Source: Bolinopsis microptera
Lineage: Eukaryota > Ctenophora > Tentaculata > Lobata > Bolinopsidae
Length of the DNA stretch: 60,000 nucleotides
Assembly: GCF_026151205.1 (NCBI RefSeq)
Contig: NC_087074.1
Location: 1,552,001-1,612,000, forward strand
Direction of reading: 5' to 3'
Shown here: positions 43,103 through 53,842 of the stretch, piece by piece
Numbering within the stretch: position 1 is the first letter of the stretch
How the letters are laid out: every line of letters starts with the position of its first letter
Notes under the pieces: model-generated
The model's database searches: none
Told to the model about the DNA's origin: nothing
The model's input: only the letters and a program-made list of their open reading frames with translations
Translations under genes and position numbers: made by a program

Positions 43103-44781
43103 TTATACAATGTAGACGACAGGTCTTATCTTTGCGGCTGAAATGTAATTGCGTACCCACTTCGAGAGATCTCCTCTACTCCTAAACCTGGTTGTTTCCC
43201 CTAGTTTCCAGAACCAATGAATTCCCCAATACCAGTATTTTTCAGTTATATCTAGACAAGGTCTTCCTTGCCACGTTAATGGTGGGATGACATAGGTTCT
43301 GCCGACTAAGCTTAAGGTAATATCAAGAGTAAAGTGAATATTATCAGCTAGCATGTGGGATTCTTTGTGAAAATGTATATCATCAGGGTAGAGGTTAGGA
43401 TCTGTAACTAGTTGTATGTTAAAGGTACCATCGTTTTTCCCTGTTGCAGCTGTTACTCTCAGTATAAACCCACAATCCCCTTCCTTGCTGCAGTTTGTTA
43501 TAGCGGCCTGTTTGAATTTAAACTTGATGTCGTGATCTCGTGCAAATAATTCTTCTGGAGAGTATTCAGATTTGGATGGTATGCGATTGGAACAGTTTTC
43601 AGAATCTAAAAAAAGCCAACGTGGTATCTGAAATTCAGATACCATGATGGCTTTTTTAAATATTTTATCAATCAGGCCACCAAGGTACACTACATTTTTT
43701 TGCCTCATGTATCCGTGCTCTAGAGGTTTCCATTCTCTGCTCTGCATTGTATGAGCGAATTTTTCAATAAATTCGTCGCTTATGGATACGAAAGGTGTCT
43801 TTATATCAATCCTTTTATCAAGAAGCCAATTATGAACAGCATCAAAGAAAATATAGCTGTTTTTCACCATTGGAGATTCTATCAAAAAGGTTGTCAGCTC
43901 ATCAAGATCGTTTATGTTATTCAGCTGCTGATAATCAAGAAACAAGTTTGGCAAAGCTGCGTATGACATGGAATCTTTTATTTCCTTCTGGGCTTTATTG
44001 TATTGTTGCAGAGCCCTCATAATTAACCTGAAGTCCTCAGTTGTCGGGGTTTCCAGTTCTGCCAGCTTCTCGGACAGTCGTTGATAGACAGTCTCGTAAG
44101 TAGAAGAACAATCTTTATAGGTTAACCTCTGGAGTATGTATCTGCTGGTCTGATCAAGAGTACATTCAATCCTTTCCAAGTTGTTGATAATAGCTTCCAC
44201 AAGAACATGCTCCTGATTAGCAGTAAGTTCCATTATCACATCAATATTCTTTGTAGAACAGGATGAGAAATCGCTGAGGTATTTGGTCACAATATATTGT
44301 GTGCAGGTTGCAGAAGATGTAAATTTCTTGATTACCACAAGTTCTCTTCTTCAATTTGTCCAGAGTATACATGGCTTCATCAAATAAGAATAACTGCTCG
44401 TCAAAATTATCCTCTCTTACGGACTCCGTCAATTCCTGAAAGTACTCAAAGCACTTTTCAACCAACCAGTTTACCTCAAAAACATGGACTATTTTGTTGA
44501 GATCTCTGAAGTTGACTTTGGAGATATCTTTCAAAGTACCAGAATATGAGGCTTCTAGGAAACATTGTACTGCGCTTTTAGAGAATTCTTTAACTTCAAT
44601 TTCTGTTTGGAAAGGTTCTACTGTTATTTTCTTTATAACAGGACTGTTGAAAGATATTATTGCTGAGTTTGCAAGAAGTAAAAAGAAACTTCAGGTTGCC
44701 ATGGGAGGGGGAGCCGAGATATTCCAGCCCAAAGTTCATTGGTACTTGAATGCACGGAACTAGCGAAGCCATCCTGTTCAT
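43103..44781 (-). pseudogene. BTB/POZ protein, array copy 5 (two frameshifts)
   Basis: Homologous throughout to copy 3, from MNRMASL at 44781 to PVVYIV. An 11-bp deletion near 44679 (after GNLKFL) and an 8-bp deletion near 44339 (after the FLFDEAMYTLDKL region) each shift the frame. The last 411 residues are open. A 36-bp in-frame insertion (43604-43639) adds FQIPRWLFLDSE and creates a 21-bp palindrome with its target. The partner gene, copy 5, is intact. Confidence 0.85.
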
Positions 44782-46017
44782 GCGTTTATACTGGAAAGTA
44801 TTCAAATTTCAGATAACGATATTTATTATTTACTCTATTCTAGGCAACAAACAGTCTTAAATCAGAATATGCCCAGTTTCAAAACCTTACAATAAAATAA
44901 CTGGCTTGTGGCTTGTGGGCTGTGGCTAGTATGGAGGAACTTTATCTGCATCACATCTTAATTGCAGGTGATTATGGTCCTTCGGATGATCAAGGTACAA
45001 TGTACATTGTACATGAAGGATAACAAAATCCTATACGGGTCACAAAATGGTGCAAAAACAACAGAAAACAAGGAAACCACCACTAGATGTCAAACATAAT
45101 ATATCGGTGCACTATCACGCAAATTAAATCAATGCTGTGGGCTGATGGGCTTTTTATCAGGTTTATGAGGTTAGGTCACCATTTTACGTCTTAAATAAAA
45201 AGTCGCACAAGCGCCATGAATCAATTTATAACCATATCACACTAAAAATAACCTCCAACTTCAATTTTACTTTTACTCGTCTTCATTTCAATGATATAAT
45301 TAATTAAGATCCCTTAAAACCAGCCAGCAGCCAATCACATTTTGTTGTGTTAAATTTCATGACAGGTGTTCAACACTAGTACAACAATGCGAAACATTTT
45401 AAAAACATTTATCTCACATAACAGCTTGACTCTAATATCAAATATCAAATTCCGGGACACCTCCCAGGTCCTATTTATAGTGATTTAGATAAGATCTTAA
45501 GAGCGTGTTTTTAAATTAGATAACTGGGTAATGGGTATATTGCTTAAAACACCGCTTACCGTGGTAGTTACTGGGTGGGTCCCTTATATTAGCTTATATT
45601 ATATTGGTTTATGATATCGGCGTTAGTATTTAGTCTTTCTCAGTCTTTTCTCGGTTCTCCAATACATACTTACATAGGGCTGCACTTCTTGCTGTATTCA
45701 GCTTTCTCTAATTTTATTCATCACAAAGGTTACGAATCTTTTTTAAAAACATACGTTTTTATCTTACAGTTACATTAATAAAATATTACAGTCTGATAAG
45801 ATATAAATTTTAGACTTAATATGTCTCATAATACACGATAAGTTCATTTTTCAATCTAGAAAATCCCCACAAAAGTTTGATCACAGGCCCTAGTTTCTTA
45901 GTTTGTTGGTCAAATTCTATCTCGAAATCAAATTTCACAAGAAAATCAGGGTGAACTTAAGTTACTAACAGTTTGCAAGTATTCTATATTCTGTTAGTGG
46001 GTATCATAATTTAAAAC
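44782..46017. promoter_or_regulatory. shared divergent promoter region, pair 5
   Basis: Contains CCAATCA at 45331 and CTATTTATAG at 45471-45480. Its part next to the TGase-discoidin gene (about 45820-45960) resembles the ends of the orphan regions after BTB2 and BTB4 more than pair 1 or 3, which hints at recombination between module types. Confidence 0.6.
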
Positions 46018-48669
46018 ATGTTATGTCAGGAAATGGAGGAGCTTGAAAAGAAGATAACTAACTCTGTTGAAAAACACAAGCAAGATCTGGAACGATACTG
46101 TTTATCTAACACTGGTTCTGTGGATATCTTACAATGGAAACTGTTCTCTAAATTATCTGACAGCACCACGCCTCTTTCACAGTTACTGGAATGTAAAGAG
46201 ACTCAGAACATAATCAGAGACAGAGCCGTGTTAGAAGCATTCATGACAAGTGGAGACGTAGAGAATGGAGACTGGATGAGAGCTCTTGATTTGTTAAAAT
46301 CTATCCTCCGGTTAGATCCTCGCGCTACCAAACATCCAGTTAAACTGAAGTTAGCTGTGGCTGTAGCACTTACCTTTGCAATGCCTGTTATATCGTATGC
46401 ATTGAGGAAGGAAGGTAAGGAAATTGATCCAATTAGGCGGTATCTCAGCTTTGTAAGCTGGTGGTACATGAAGCCCAGTCCTCTTTTTGGTATGTTAGAC
46501 AAGATGACCTGCTGGCATCTTCGATATGTGGTGGGATCCTGGGCAGAGGATGACGAGTTAGAGTGGGCTAGGATAAACATACCTCTAGAGTTTCAATCTT
46601 CAGAAAAGATAGGAAAGGCCACACACACCATGATAAAATATAGGGCGTCCAATGATGAAGGTGTTTCAATCCACGATGGTTCCGCTTTTTATAACCACCG
46701 TCCTGAAACCCTGATGCTTCTCCATCAGAAAGGGGGAGTTTGTGGGGTGGTCTCCAAATTTGGGGCTGCAGCCTGTCAAGCTTTTGGGGTACCAGCAATG
46801 CCAATAGGGCAGCCTGGACACTGCGCCTTTACTTGGTTCACAGCTGAAGGGTGGGTCCTAGGTAATGACATCAGCGGATGGGATGAGTCAAGGTATCATG
46901 ATGGGATCCAGGCATATTGGAGTAGGTCTGCCCCTTTTATAGGACTCATGGACGATGCTCAAACGAGTGAGAAGTATTTGTTGTCTGAAAAGTTGCGTCT
47001 AGCTGTTAACTTTCTGGATCCTGCGGAGCGATTTAAACTTCTATTCTCACGCGTTGTCTCCATATGCCCAGAGAATTATAGCACTTGGCAAGATGTTCTT
47101 TACTTGGCAAAGGAAATCGGATTGGTCGGTAGCTCTCACTCTTTCAAAAATGTTGCAGAGTGTAAACCGGTCACAGTTAGCTCAACTGGAAATAGGGCTC
47201 AAAATATAACCGAAAATTCGGGGAGTGAATGGTGGACAGGGGACGAAACAGCCTGGATAGAAATCGATCTAAAGACAGCTTGCACAGTTGACCATGTAAA
47301 AATACAGTGGTGGGGTTATTCTAAGGCAAATCATTTCAGAATCTTTGCCATCATAGAAAATGGGGAAAAGGTGTTAGTGAAAACAGAAGAAGATCAAACA
47401 CTTGATGACGATGAGAAGAACAACAGCTGTAATCAGTGGATCAATATTTCTGGTTGGTTGCTGGAGACTTGCAAAATAAGATTGGAACTTTCTGACGGTA
47501 ACAAAGACCCTTGGAACAAAGGAATGTTGTTTGGTTTACGGCAAATGCAAGTTTTTGCAATCAAAACCTCCGACAAAGAGAAAGCCTCTCCCATTTCACC
47601 AAGTTTACTCAATGTAGATAAGGCTCTCGAGGAGGAAGTGGAAATCCAAGTCAAGGAATCCACAGGAGTAAGAGTTATATCTGAGGGTAAACCTGTCCGT
47701 GTTAGCTCTACTCAGGATAGGGGTAAAAATATAACCGAGCTTTCCGGCAGTGAATGGTGGACAGGGGACCAAACAGCCTGGATAGAAATCGATCTAAAGA
47801 CAGCTTGCACAGTTGACCATGTAAAAATACAGTGGTGGGGTTATTCTAAGGCAAATCATTTCAAAATCTTTGCCACCATGGAAAATGGGGAAAAGGTGTT
47901 AGTGAAAACGCAAGAAGATCAAACACTTGATGACAAGGAGAAGAACAACAGCTGTAATCAGTGGGTCAATATTTCTGGTTGGTTGCTGGAGACTTGCCAA
48001 ATAAGATTGGAACTTTCTGATGGTAACAAAGACCCTTGGAGCATGGGAATGTTGTTTGGTGTGCGTCAAGTTGTCATATTTGGCATTGAAAAGGAAATTG
48101 TCCGCAACATAGCCAAACCAAGGTGGCAAGAGCTGATAGAGCTTGTAAAGAAGGAGGAAACAACTTTTCAGGAAGTGATTCCAGAATTTCTGAAAATATT
48201 TAACGGGCTTGGTTTGTTCGGTGGACGTACAGAAGAATCATTGTTTGCTGGTGTTAGCGTTGAGAATGTTGAGAATTATCTTCAAAAGTTTATTTATAAA
48301 ACTAACGAAATGTCTGGACATTCGGGGGACACTGTATCGGAAGGAAAATGTTCAGAATCGTGGCTGGAATTGGATTTGGGTAACATCTGTTTGATTAAGA
48401 GCGTAGAAATAGACTGGGATTTAAATATATCAGCAGAAAAAGTAAGCTTAACTATCAAAACAGCTTCAGAAAATAAAAGGTTTCATAGATTAGAGTCGTT
48501 GAATCAGATTGGTAGGAGACTACGGTTAAATTTCTCTGCTAAGAAATCTGCAGTGAAATCAGTTAAGGTTATGGGAGTGGAGTTTACAAACAAGATGATT
48601 CTTGAAGGGAAGATCAGAAGACTTCTCAAAAACCATCCCTTTGTAGTTAATACACTGTTAGAAAAGTAA
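46018..48669 (+). CDS. transglutaminase-like/discoidin protein, copy 5
   Basis: Intact ORF of 883 residues starting MLCQEMEELEK, the best reference copy. Residues ~1-60 helical; catalytic core ~110-350 with Cys242, His268 and Asp284 in GGVCGVVS, GQPGHCAF and GNDIS; discoidin-like domain 1 at ~380-518 and domain 2 at ~557-690, each with WWTGD, an AWIEIDL strand and SGWLLETC; a third SWLELDLGNICLIK domain at ~780-850 and a basic C-terminus. Discoidin-fold domains often bind glycans or phospholipids, and NGLY1 also pairs a transglutaminase-like core with a C-terminal sugar-binding jelly roll, so a glycoprotein target is possible. Its divergent BTB neighbour is broken. Confidence 0.8.
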   Translation: MLCQEMEELEKKITNSVEKHKQDLERYCLSNTGSVDILQWKLFSKLSDSTTPLSQLLECKETQNIIRDRAVLEAFMTSGDVENGDWMRALDLLKSILRLDPRATKHPVKLKLAVAVALTFAMPVISYALRKEGKEIDPIRRYLSFVSWWYMKPSPLFGMLDKMTCWHLRYVVGSWAEDDELEWARINIPLEFQSSEKIGKATHTMIKYRASNDEGVSIHDGSAFYNHRPETLMLLHQKGGVCGVVSKFGAAACQAFGVPAMPIGQPGHCAFTWFTAEGWVLGNDISGWDESRYHDGIQAYWSRSAPFIGLMDDAQTSEKYLLSEKLRLAVNFLDPAERFKLLFSRVVSICPENYSTWQDVLYLAKEIGLVGSSHSFKNVAECKPVTVSSTGNRAQNITENSGSEWWTGDETAWIEIDLKTACTVDHVKIQWWGYSKANHFRIFAIIENGEKVLVKTEEDQTLDDDEKNNSCNQWINISGWLLETCKIRLELSDGNKDPWNKGMLFGLRQMQVFAIKTSDKEKASPISPSLLNVDKALEEEVEIQVKESTGVRVISEGKPVRVSSTQDRGKNITELSGSEWWTGDQTAWIEIDLKTACTVDHVKIQWWGYSKANHFKIFATMENGEKVLVKTQEDQTLDDKEKNNSCNQWVNISGWLLETCQIRLELSDGNKDPWSMGMLFGVRQVVIFGIEKEIVRNIAKPRWQELIELVKKEETTFQEVIPEFLKIFNGLGLFGGRTEESLFAGVSVENVENYLQKFIYKTNEMSGHSGDTVSEGKCSESWLELDLGNICLIKSVEIDWDLNISAEKVSLTIKTASENKRFHRLESLNQIGRRLRLNFSAKKSAVKSVKVMGVEFTNKMILEGKIRRLLKNHPFVVNTLLEK

Positions 48670-49538
48670 CTGATCCTTTATTGTCTTACCCTTTTTAGTA
48701 ATTATACAGAAATTAACACCGTTATCTTGATTTTAAAGCAATAATCAACATATTTGTATCTAGATGCTCTTGTAACTTTAGAAGCCATATTCTGTGCGGT
48801 CTTGTTGTAATACATGTTGCTATGGGATGTATAAGGTATAATGTATTATACAATACACGGGAGACACATAGAAAACGTACTGTGTACATCACTAGTAGCT
48901 TATAACGTCTACATTCCCGAGATTGATTTGTTGGCTGTTTCAGTTTGTACTTCGGTATTTATACTTGTAAAATGTTTACTTTGAGTAATTTGTACAGTAC
49001 AAGTTTTACTCTAACCCTTTTCGGTGATTGTATTTGTAAAATGTATTGGACAAAAATGACCGAGTAAGGAGCTAAAAACCATATGCCCACATTAGGGCAT
49101 ACACACCAAATTTGATCGATTTTGGCCCATAAATTGGTCAAATATCAATATTTTTGAATGAAACAAACTTTATATTTATATACCTTTTATAAAAGGTAGG
49201 CCTAAACTACACATTCTCTATGATTATCAGCTCAATATCTACCTAACTGTGGATTCTGTGTTCAAATAATCGCAAAAAATGAACAAAATCAGTTCGCGAT
49301 ATGCGCGAAACTGATTTCACTCAAAACAATAGAACTCAATAGGGTTTCAATATTTGATTTTCTATCTCGAAATCAATTTTCACAAGAAAATCAGAGTGAA
49401 CCCCCCCCCCCCCCCCCCCCCCCTTAATTGTTTAATCTGGAAAATCAAACTTTTCAAGAAAACTCTGCGATCAAACTAACGATTTTAAAAATAAATATTT
49501 TAATTTAATATTAAACGGAAAAATACAGATATAACTGT
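48670..49538. repeat. array spacer after pair 5
   Basis: Standard spacer with the small palindromes and a 23-nt poly-C run at about 49401. It breaks off after ATAACTGTAT near 49538, where foreign DNA is inserted. Confidence 0.7.
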
Positions 49539-49773
49539 ATATTATGGTTGATGGGCTAGACAGTGAAACACGCAAATTTAGTGTATACTTCGTAAGATTA
49601 CATCATTAGCTACAATGGAATTAAGTTGGTTAGTTTAATTAGTACTAAACAAATGAAGATCTAAAATGCCTCAAAAAATCGAGAATCAAATAACCTAAAT
49701 AAAATACACGTGGTAAATGGAAATGAACTACACAAAAATATAGCTTCAAAAAATGAATTAAAAACTAAGAACC

Positions 49774-50098
49774 TTATCTTTCAACTTTGCATCTATTTAA
49801 ACCCAAGCAATTAGTTCTATACTTCTCAATATACCTAAATTCCTCCCTATTTAATCCCCTGGGGTTACATTCTTTCAAAATGGCAAATTTATAGTTGTCA
49901 ATAGTAAAAATGTCACTGTGATGTTCATAGGCATGAATCGAAGGGGCTGATTTATTACGATCCTCAACAAGCTCTGTGTCCATTGACACGTTTATGAAAG
50001 TTTTGCATTGGTTGCCCGAAATAAGTGTCTTCTACAACTATCTCATAACCTTCTTCCTTTATTAGATTACAAAGCTTACATTGGGCCACATAAATAAC
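49774..50098 (-). pseudogene. GIY-YIG endonuclease fragment
   Basis: On the minus strand the frame from 50098 reads VIYVAQCKLCN, then TYFGQPMQNFHKRVNGHR; after a 1-nt shift near 49985 it continues with a SIHAYEHHS stretch, an IDNYKFAILKECNPRGLNRE segment and a stop at 49774. The IY-15-to-30-YxG spacing, the following R-x3-H and the later REEFRYIEKYRT helix fit GIY-YIG nucleases attached to invertebrate retroelements (Penelope-like or related). It is frameshifted and lacks an RT, so it is a remnant. Confidence 0.6.
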
Positions 50099-50105
50099 AC
50101 ATATA

Positions 50106-50782
50106 CAGCAGGGTGTTAGAATTATTGGCGTGTTTGAAATTTTGTGTGTATTTTATGATGAAATCAATATTTTTCAACGGGTCATAACTTTACTTCTGAA
50201 TATCGTAATTACAAAATTCAAAAACTGATCTGTAGACAATCGTCTGAACTTTTTCTTAATTTTAGAATTTTGTGTTGATGTACCGCAAAACCCATAATTT
50301 AGGCCGTTATTAAAGGGTCGATTCCATACTTGGTTAGATTTACGAAGGAGTAAGGGATTTATGTGTAATTTTTTTTTCGGTGAATATTTTCTGAAATTAT
50401 TCTTTAGACTAAAGTGCACAGCTCTTCAGGCGATAGCGAAACATAAAGAAAACTATAGATTTTATAAAAGCTCTCTTTCTCCTCTAACTGACGCAATAAA
50501 ATATAGTCAGGCGGACTCATCCCGGAATTCAGGGGAAGCAGCCGAAGGCTTCAAGTCCAATAATCCAAATTTTTCTCTTTCGTCGTGATTATCGACGGAA
50601 TTTAACTTCTTTCGGACTTTGTTTTTAGACTGAACTGTAGTATGAAGGATTATCTCTCGAATGATCAAGACTCCATAGGAAACTGACCCTCAGAAGTCAA
50701 GTAATGATCGTTTCTAAAAGCTTGGGTAAACTAAAATTTTACGCAAAATTGTCTACGCGCCAATAATTATGACACCCTGCCG
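50106..50782. mobile_element. 677-bp Tc1/mariner-type MITE
   Basis: Left end TA|CAGCAGGGTG (50104) and right end read inward TA|CGGCAGGGTG (50784) define inverted repeats of about 40 bp, both passing through AATTATTGGCG, with a TA target dinucleotide. The interior has short open frames but nothing like a transposase. It sits about 75 bp past the stop of BTB copy 6. Confidence 0.8.
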
Positions 50783-50858
50783 TAGAACTTTATGATGAGT
50801 TAAAAAAAAACATTCCACTGTTCTTGTCATTACAATCTATGAGTGAGAATACCCCAAT

Positions 50859-52517
50859 TTACACAGTGTACACGACAGGTCTTATCTTTACGGTTGAATC
50901 GTAAAAACGTGCCCACTTCAAGGGATCTCCCATACCCCTAGACCAGGTTGTTTCCCCTCGTTTCCAGAAACAATGTCTTCCCCAATACCAGTATTTGTCT
51001 GTTTTATCTAGACAAGGTCTACCATACCAAGTTATCGGCTCGCTAAGAAAGGTTGTGCCGTCTAAGGTAATATCAAGAGTAAAGTGAATATTATCAGCTA
51101 GCATGTGGGATTCTCTGTGAAAATGTATATCATCAGGATAGAGGTTAGGATCTGTAACTAGTTGTATGTTAAAGGAATCATCGTTTTTCCCTGTTGCAGC
51201 TGTTACTCGCAGTATAAACCCACAATCCCCTTCCTTGCTGCAGTTTGTTATAGAGGCCTGTTGGAATTTAAACTTAATGTCGTGATCTCGTGAAAATAGT
51301 TCTTCTGGAGAGTATTCAGATTTGGATGGTATGCGATTGGAACAGTTTTCAGATAACATGCTGGCTTTATTTCGTATTTTATCAATCAGGCCACCAAGGT
51401 ATAGTCCATGTTTTTGCTTCATGTATACGAGTTCTAGAGGTTTCCATCCTCTGTTTTGCATTGTATGAGCAAATTGTTCAATGAATTCGTCGCTGATGGA
51501 TACGAAAGGTGTATTTATATCAATTCTTTTATCACAAAGCCAATTATAAACAGCTTCAAAGAAAATATAGCTGTTTTTCACCATTGAAGATTCTATCAAA
51601 AAGGTTGTCAGCTCATCAAGATCGTTTATGTTCTTGAGCTGCTGAAAATCAAGAAACAAGTTTGGCAGAGCTGCGAATGATGAAGTGGAATCTTTTATTT
51701 CCTTCTGGGCTTTATTGTATTGTTGCAGAGCCCTCACGACGAGCCTGAAGTCCTCAGTTGTCGGGTTCTCCAGTTCTGCAAGCTTCTCGAACAGTCGTTG
51801 ATAGACAGCCTCGTAAGTAGAAGAGCAATCTTTATAGGTCAACCTCTGGAGTATGTATCTGCTGTTCTGATCAAGAGTATTTTCAATCCTTTCCAAGTTG
51901 TTGATAAGAGCTTCCACAAGAACATGCTCCTGATTAGCAGTAAGTTCCATTATCACATCAATATTCTTTGTAGAACAGGATGAGAAATCGCTGAGGTATT
52001 TGGTCGCAATATATTGTGTGCAGGTTGCAGAAGATGTAAATTTCTTGATTACCACATCTATGAAAGTTCTCTTTTTCAATATGTCCAGAGTATACATGGC
52101 CTCATCAAACAAGAATGACTGCTCGTCAAAATTATCCTCGCTTACAGACTCCGTCAATTCCTGAAAGTACTCAAAGCACTTTTCTATCAACCAGTTTACC
52201 TCAAAAACATGGACTATTTTGTTGAGATCTCTGAAGTTGAGTTTTGAGATATCTTTCAAAGTACCAGAATATGAGCCTTCTAGGAAACATTGTACTGCGC
52301 TTTTAGAGAATTCTTTAACTTCAATTTCTGTTTGGAAAAGTTCTACTGTTATTTTCTTTATAACAGGACTGTTAAAGGATATTATTGCTGAGTTTGCGAG
52401 AAGTACTTCATCTTTCAAAAGAAACTTCAGGTTGCCATGGGAGGGGGAGCCGAGATATTCCAGCCCAAAGTTCATTGGTACTTGAATGCACGGAACTAGC
52501 GAAGCCATCCTGTTCAT
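50859..52517 (-). CDS. BTB/POZ protein, array copy 6
   Basis: Intact 552-residue ORF from the ATG at 52517 (MNRMASL), same domain order as copy 1, ending PVVYTV. The C-terminal variable part (ETTWSRGMGDPLKWARFY) is of the copy 4 type rather than the copy 1/3/5 type, while the N-terminal part is closest to copies 3 and 5, a mosaic expected of gene conversion. A mariner-type MITE lies just downstream, and a satellite-bearing element lies in the upstream region shared with TGase-discoidin copy 6. Confidence 0.85.
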   Translation of the reverse strand: MNRMASLVPCIQVPMNFGLEYLGSPSHGNLKFLLKDEVLLANSAIISFNSPVIKKITVELFQTEIEVKEFSKSAVQCFLEGSYSGTLKDISKLNFRDLNKIVHVFEVNWLIEKCFEYFQELTESVSEDNFDEQSFLFDEAMYTLDILKKRTFIDVVIKKFTSSATCTQYIATKYLSDFSSCSTKNIDVIMELTANQEHVLVEALINNLERIENTLDQNSRYILQRLTYKDCSSTYEAVYQRLFEKLAELENPTTEDFRLVVRALQQYNKAQKEIKDSTSSFAALPNLFLDFQQLKNINDLDELTTFLIESSMVKNSYIFFEAVYNWLCDKRIDINTPFVSISDEFIEQFAHTMQNRGWKPLELVYMKQKHGLYLGGLIDKIRNKASMLSENCSNRIPSKSEYSPEELFSRDHDIKFKFQQASITNCSKEGDCGFILRVTAATGKNDDSFNIQLVTDPNLYPDDIHFHRESHMLADNIHFTLDITLDGTTFLSEPITWYGRPCLDKTDKYWYWGRHCFWKRGETTWSRGMGDPLKWARFYDSTVKIRPVVYTV

Positions 52518-53288
52518 GCGTTTATACTGGAAAGTATTCAAATTTCAGATAACGATATTTATTATTTACTCTAAATTCTAAGCAACAAACAGTCTTAAAT
52601 CAGAATATGCCCAGTTTCAAAACCTTACAATAAAATGGCTTGTGACTAGTATAAAGGAACTTTATCTGCATCACATCTTAATTGCAGGTGATTATTGACC
52701 TTTGGATGATCAAGGTACAATGTACATGAAGGATCACAAAATCCTATACGGGTCACAAAATTGTGCGAAAACAACAGAAAACAAGGAAACCACCACTAGA
52801 TGTCAAACATAATATATCGGTGCACAATATATTCATCACGCAAATTAAATCAATGCTGTGGGCTCTTTATCAGGTTTATGAGGTTAGGTCACCATTTTAC
52901 GTCTTAAATAACAAGTCGCACAAGCGCCATGGATCAAATTATAACCGAGTTACACTGAAAATAACCTCAGACTTCAATTTTACTTTCACTCGTCTTCATT
53001 TCAATGTTACAATTAATTAACATCTCTTAAATTAAACCCTAAAACCAGCCGGCAGCCAATCACATTTTCGTTGTGTTAAATTTTATGACAGGTGTTCAAC
53101 ACTGGTACAACAATGCGAAACATTTTAAAAATATTTATCTCACATAACAGCTTGAAGTTGACTGTAATATCAAATATCAAATTCCGGGACACCTCCCAGG
53201 TCCTATTTATAGTGATTTAGATAAGATCTTGAGAGCGTGTTTTTAACTCAGATAACTGGGTATATTGTTTAAAACACTGCTTACCGTG

Positions 53289-53842
53289 GGGTGGGCGACA
53301 ATTGACCCCCCGACAATTGACCCCCCGTCAATTGACCCCCCGACAATTGACCCCCCGACAACATAATTTATTACAATTAACCCTGACCCTGACCCTGACC
53401 CTGACCCTGACCCTGACCCTGACCCTGACCCTGACCCTGACCCTGACCCTGATCCTGACCCTGACCCTGACCCTGACCCTGACCCTGACCCTGATCCAGG
53501 ACCCTAACCCTAACCCTAACCCTAACCCTAACCCTAACCCTAACCCTAACCCTAACCCTAACCCTAACCCTAACCCTAACCCTAACCCTAACCCTAACCC
53601 AGGACCCTAACCCTAACCCTGACCCAGGACCCTGACCCAGGATCCTGACCAAGGACCCTGACCCTAACCCGATCGATTGACCCCAGTTTAATTACATGGG
53701 GGGTCAATTGTCGTACTAAACCCTAGATTTCGCGACAATTGACCCCAGTGTAATTACATAGGGGTCAATTGTCGGGGGGTCAATTGTCGGGGGGTCAATT
53801 GTCGGGGGGTCAATTGTCGGGGGGTCAATTGTCGCGGTACCC
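53289..53842. mobile_element. nonautonomous element carrying telomere-like repeats
   Basis: Exact 8-bp target duplication TTACCGTG (53281-53288 and 53843-53850), confirmed by the uninterrupted sister promoters. Ends start GGGT and soon enter GCGACAATTGACCCC on both sides in inverted orientation, followed by tandem CGACAATTGACCCCC units (five left, five or more right). The centre is a hexamer array. No ORF other than repeat-driven ones. Superfamily uncertain; the 8-bp duplication would fit hAT or a few others. Confidence 0.8.
53380..53670. repeat. (CCCTGA)n then (CCCTAA)n array
   Basis: About 20 CCCTGA hexamers are followed, after CCAGGAC, by about 16 CCCTAA hexamers (complement of the TTAGGG metazoan telomere repeat), then a mixed run with CCAGGACCCTGA units. 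The long open frames on both strands (53302-53652) are artefacts of the repeat. Confidence 0.95.

Larger units (their letters stand above)
49539..50790. mobile_element. ~1.25-kb foreign insertion in the spacer
   Basis: Sister spacers join ACTGTAT directly to GATGAGT. Here about 1.25 kb intervenes, made of a degraded GIY-YIG fragment and a mariner-type MITE. Ends share only TAT, so the mechanism is unclear. Confidence 0.6.

Noticed and set aside
53302-53652. Long open frames on both strands (Thr-Leu, Pro-Asn, Gly-Gln and Arg-Val repeats)
   Set aside because: A hexamer repeat without stops is open in several frames; no gene signal.
53380-53670. Interstitial telomere as evidence of a chromosome fusion or nearby chromosome end
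   Set aside because: The repeats sit between transposon-like inverted ends with an exact 8-bp target duplication, and array sequence resumes on the other side.
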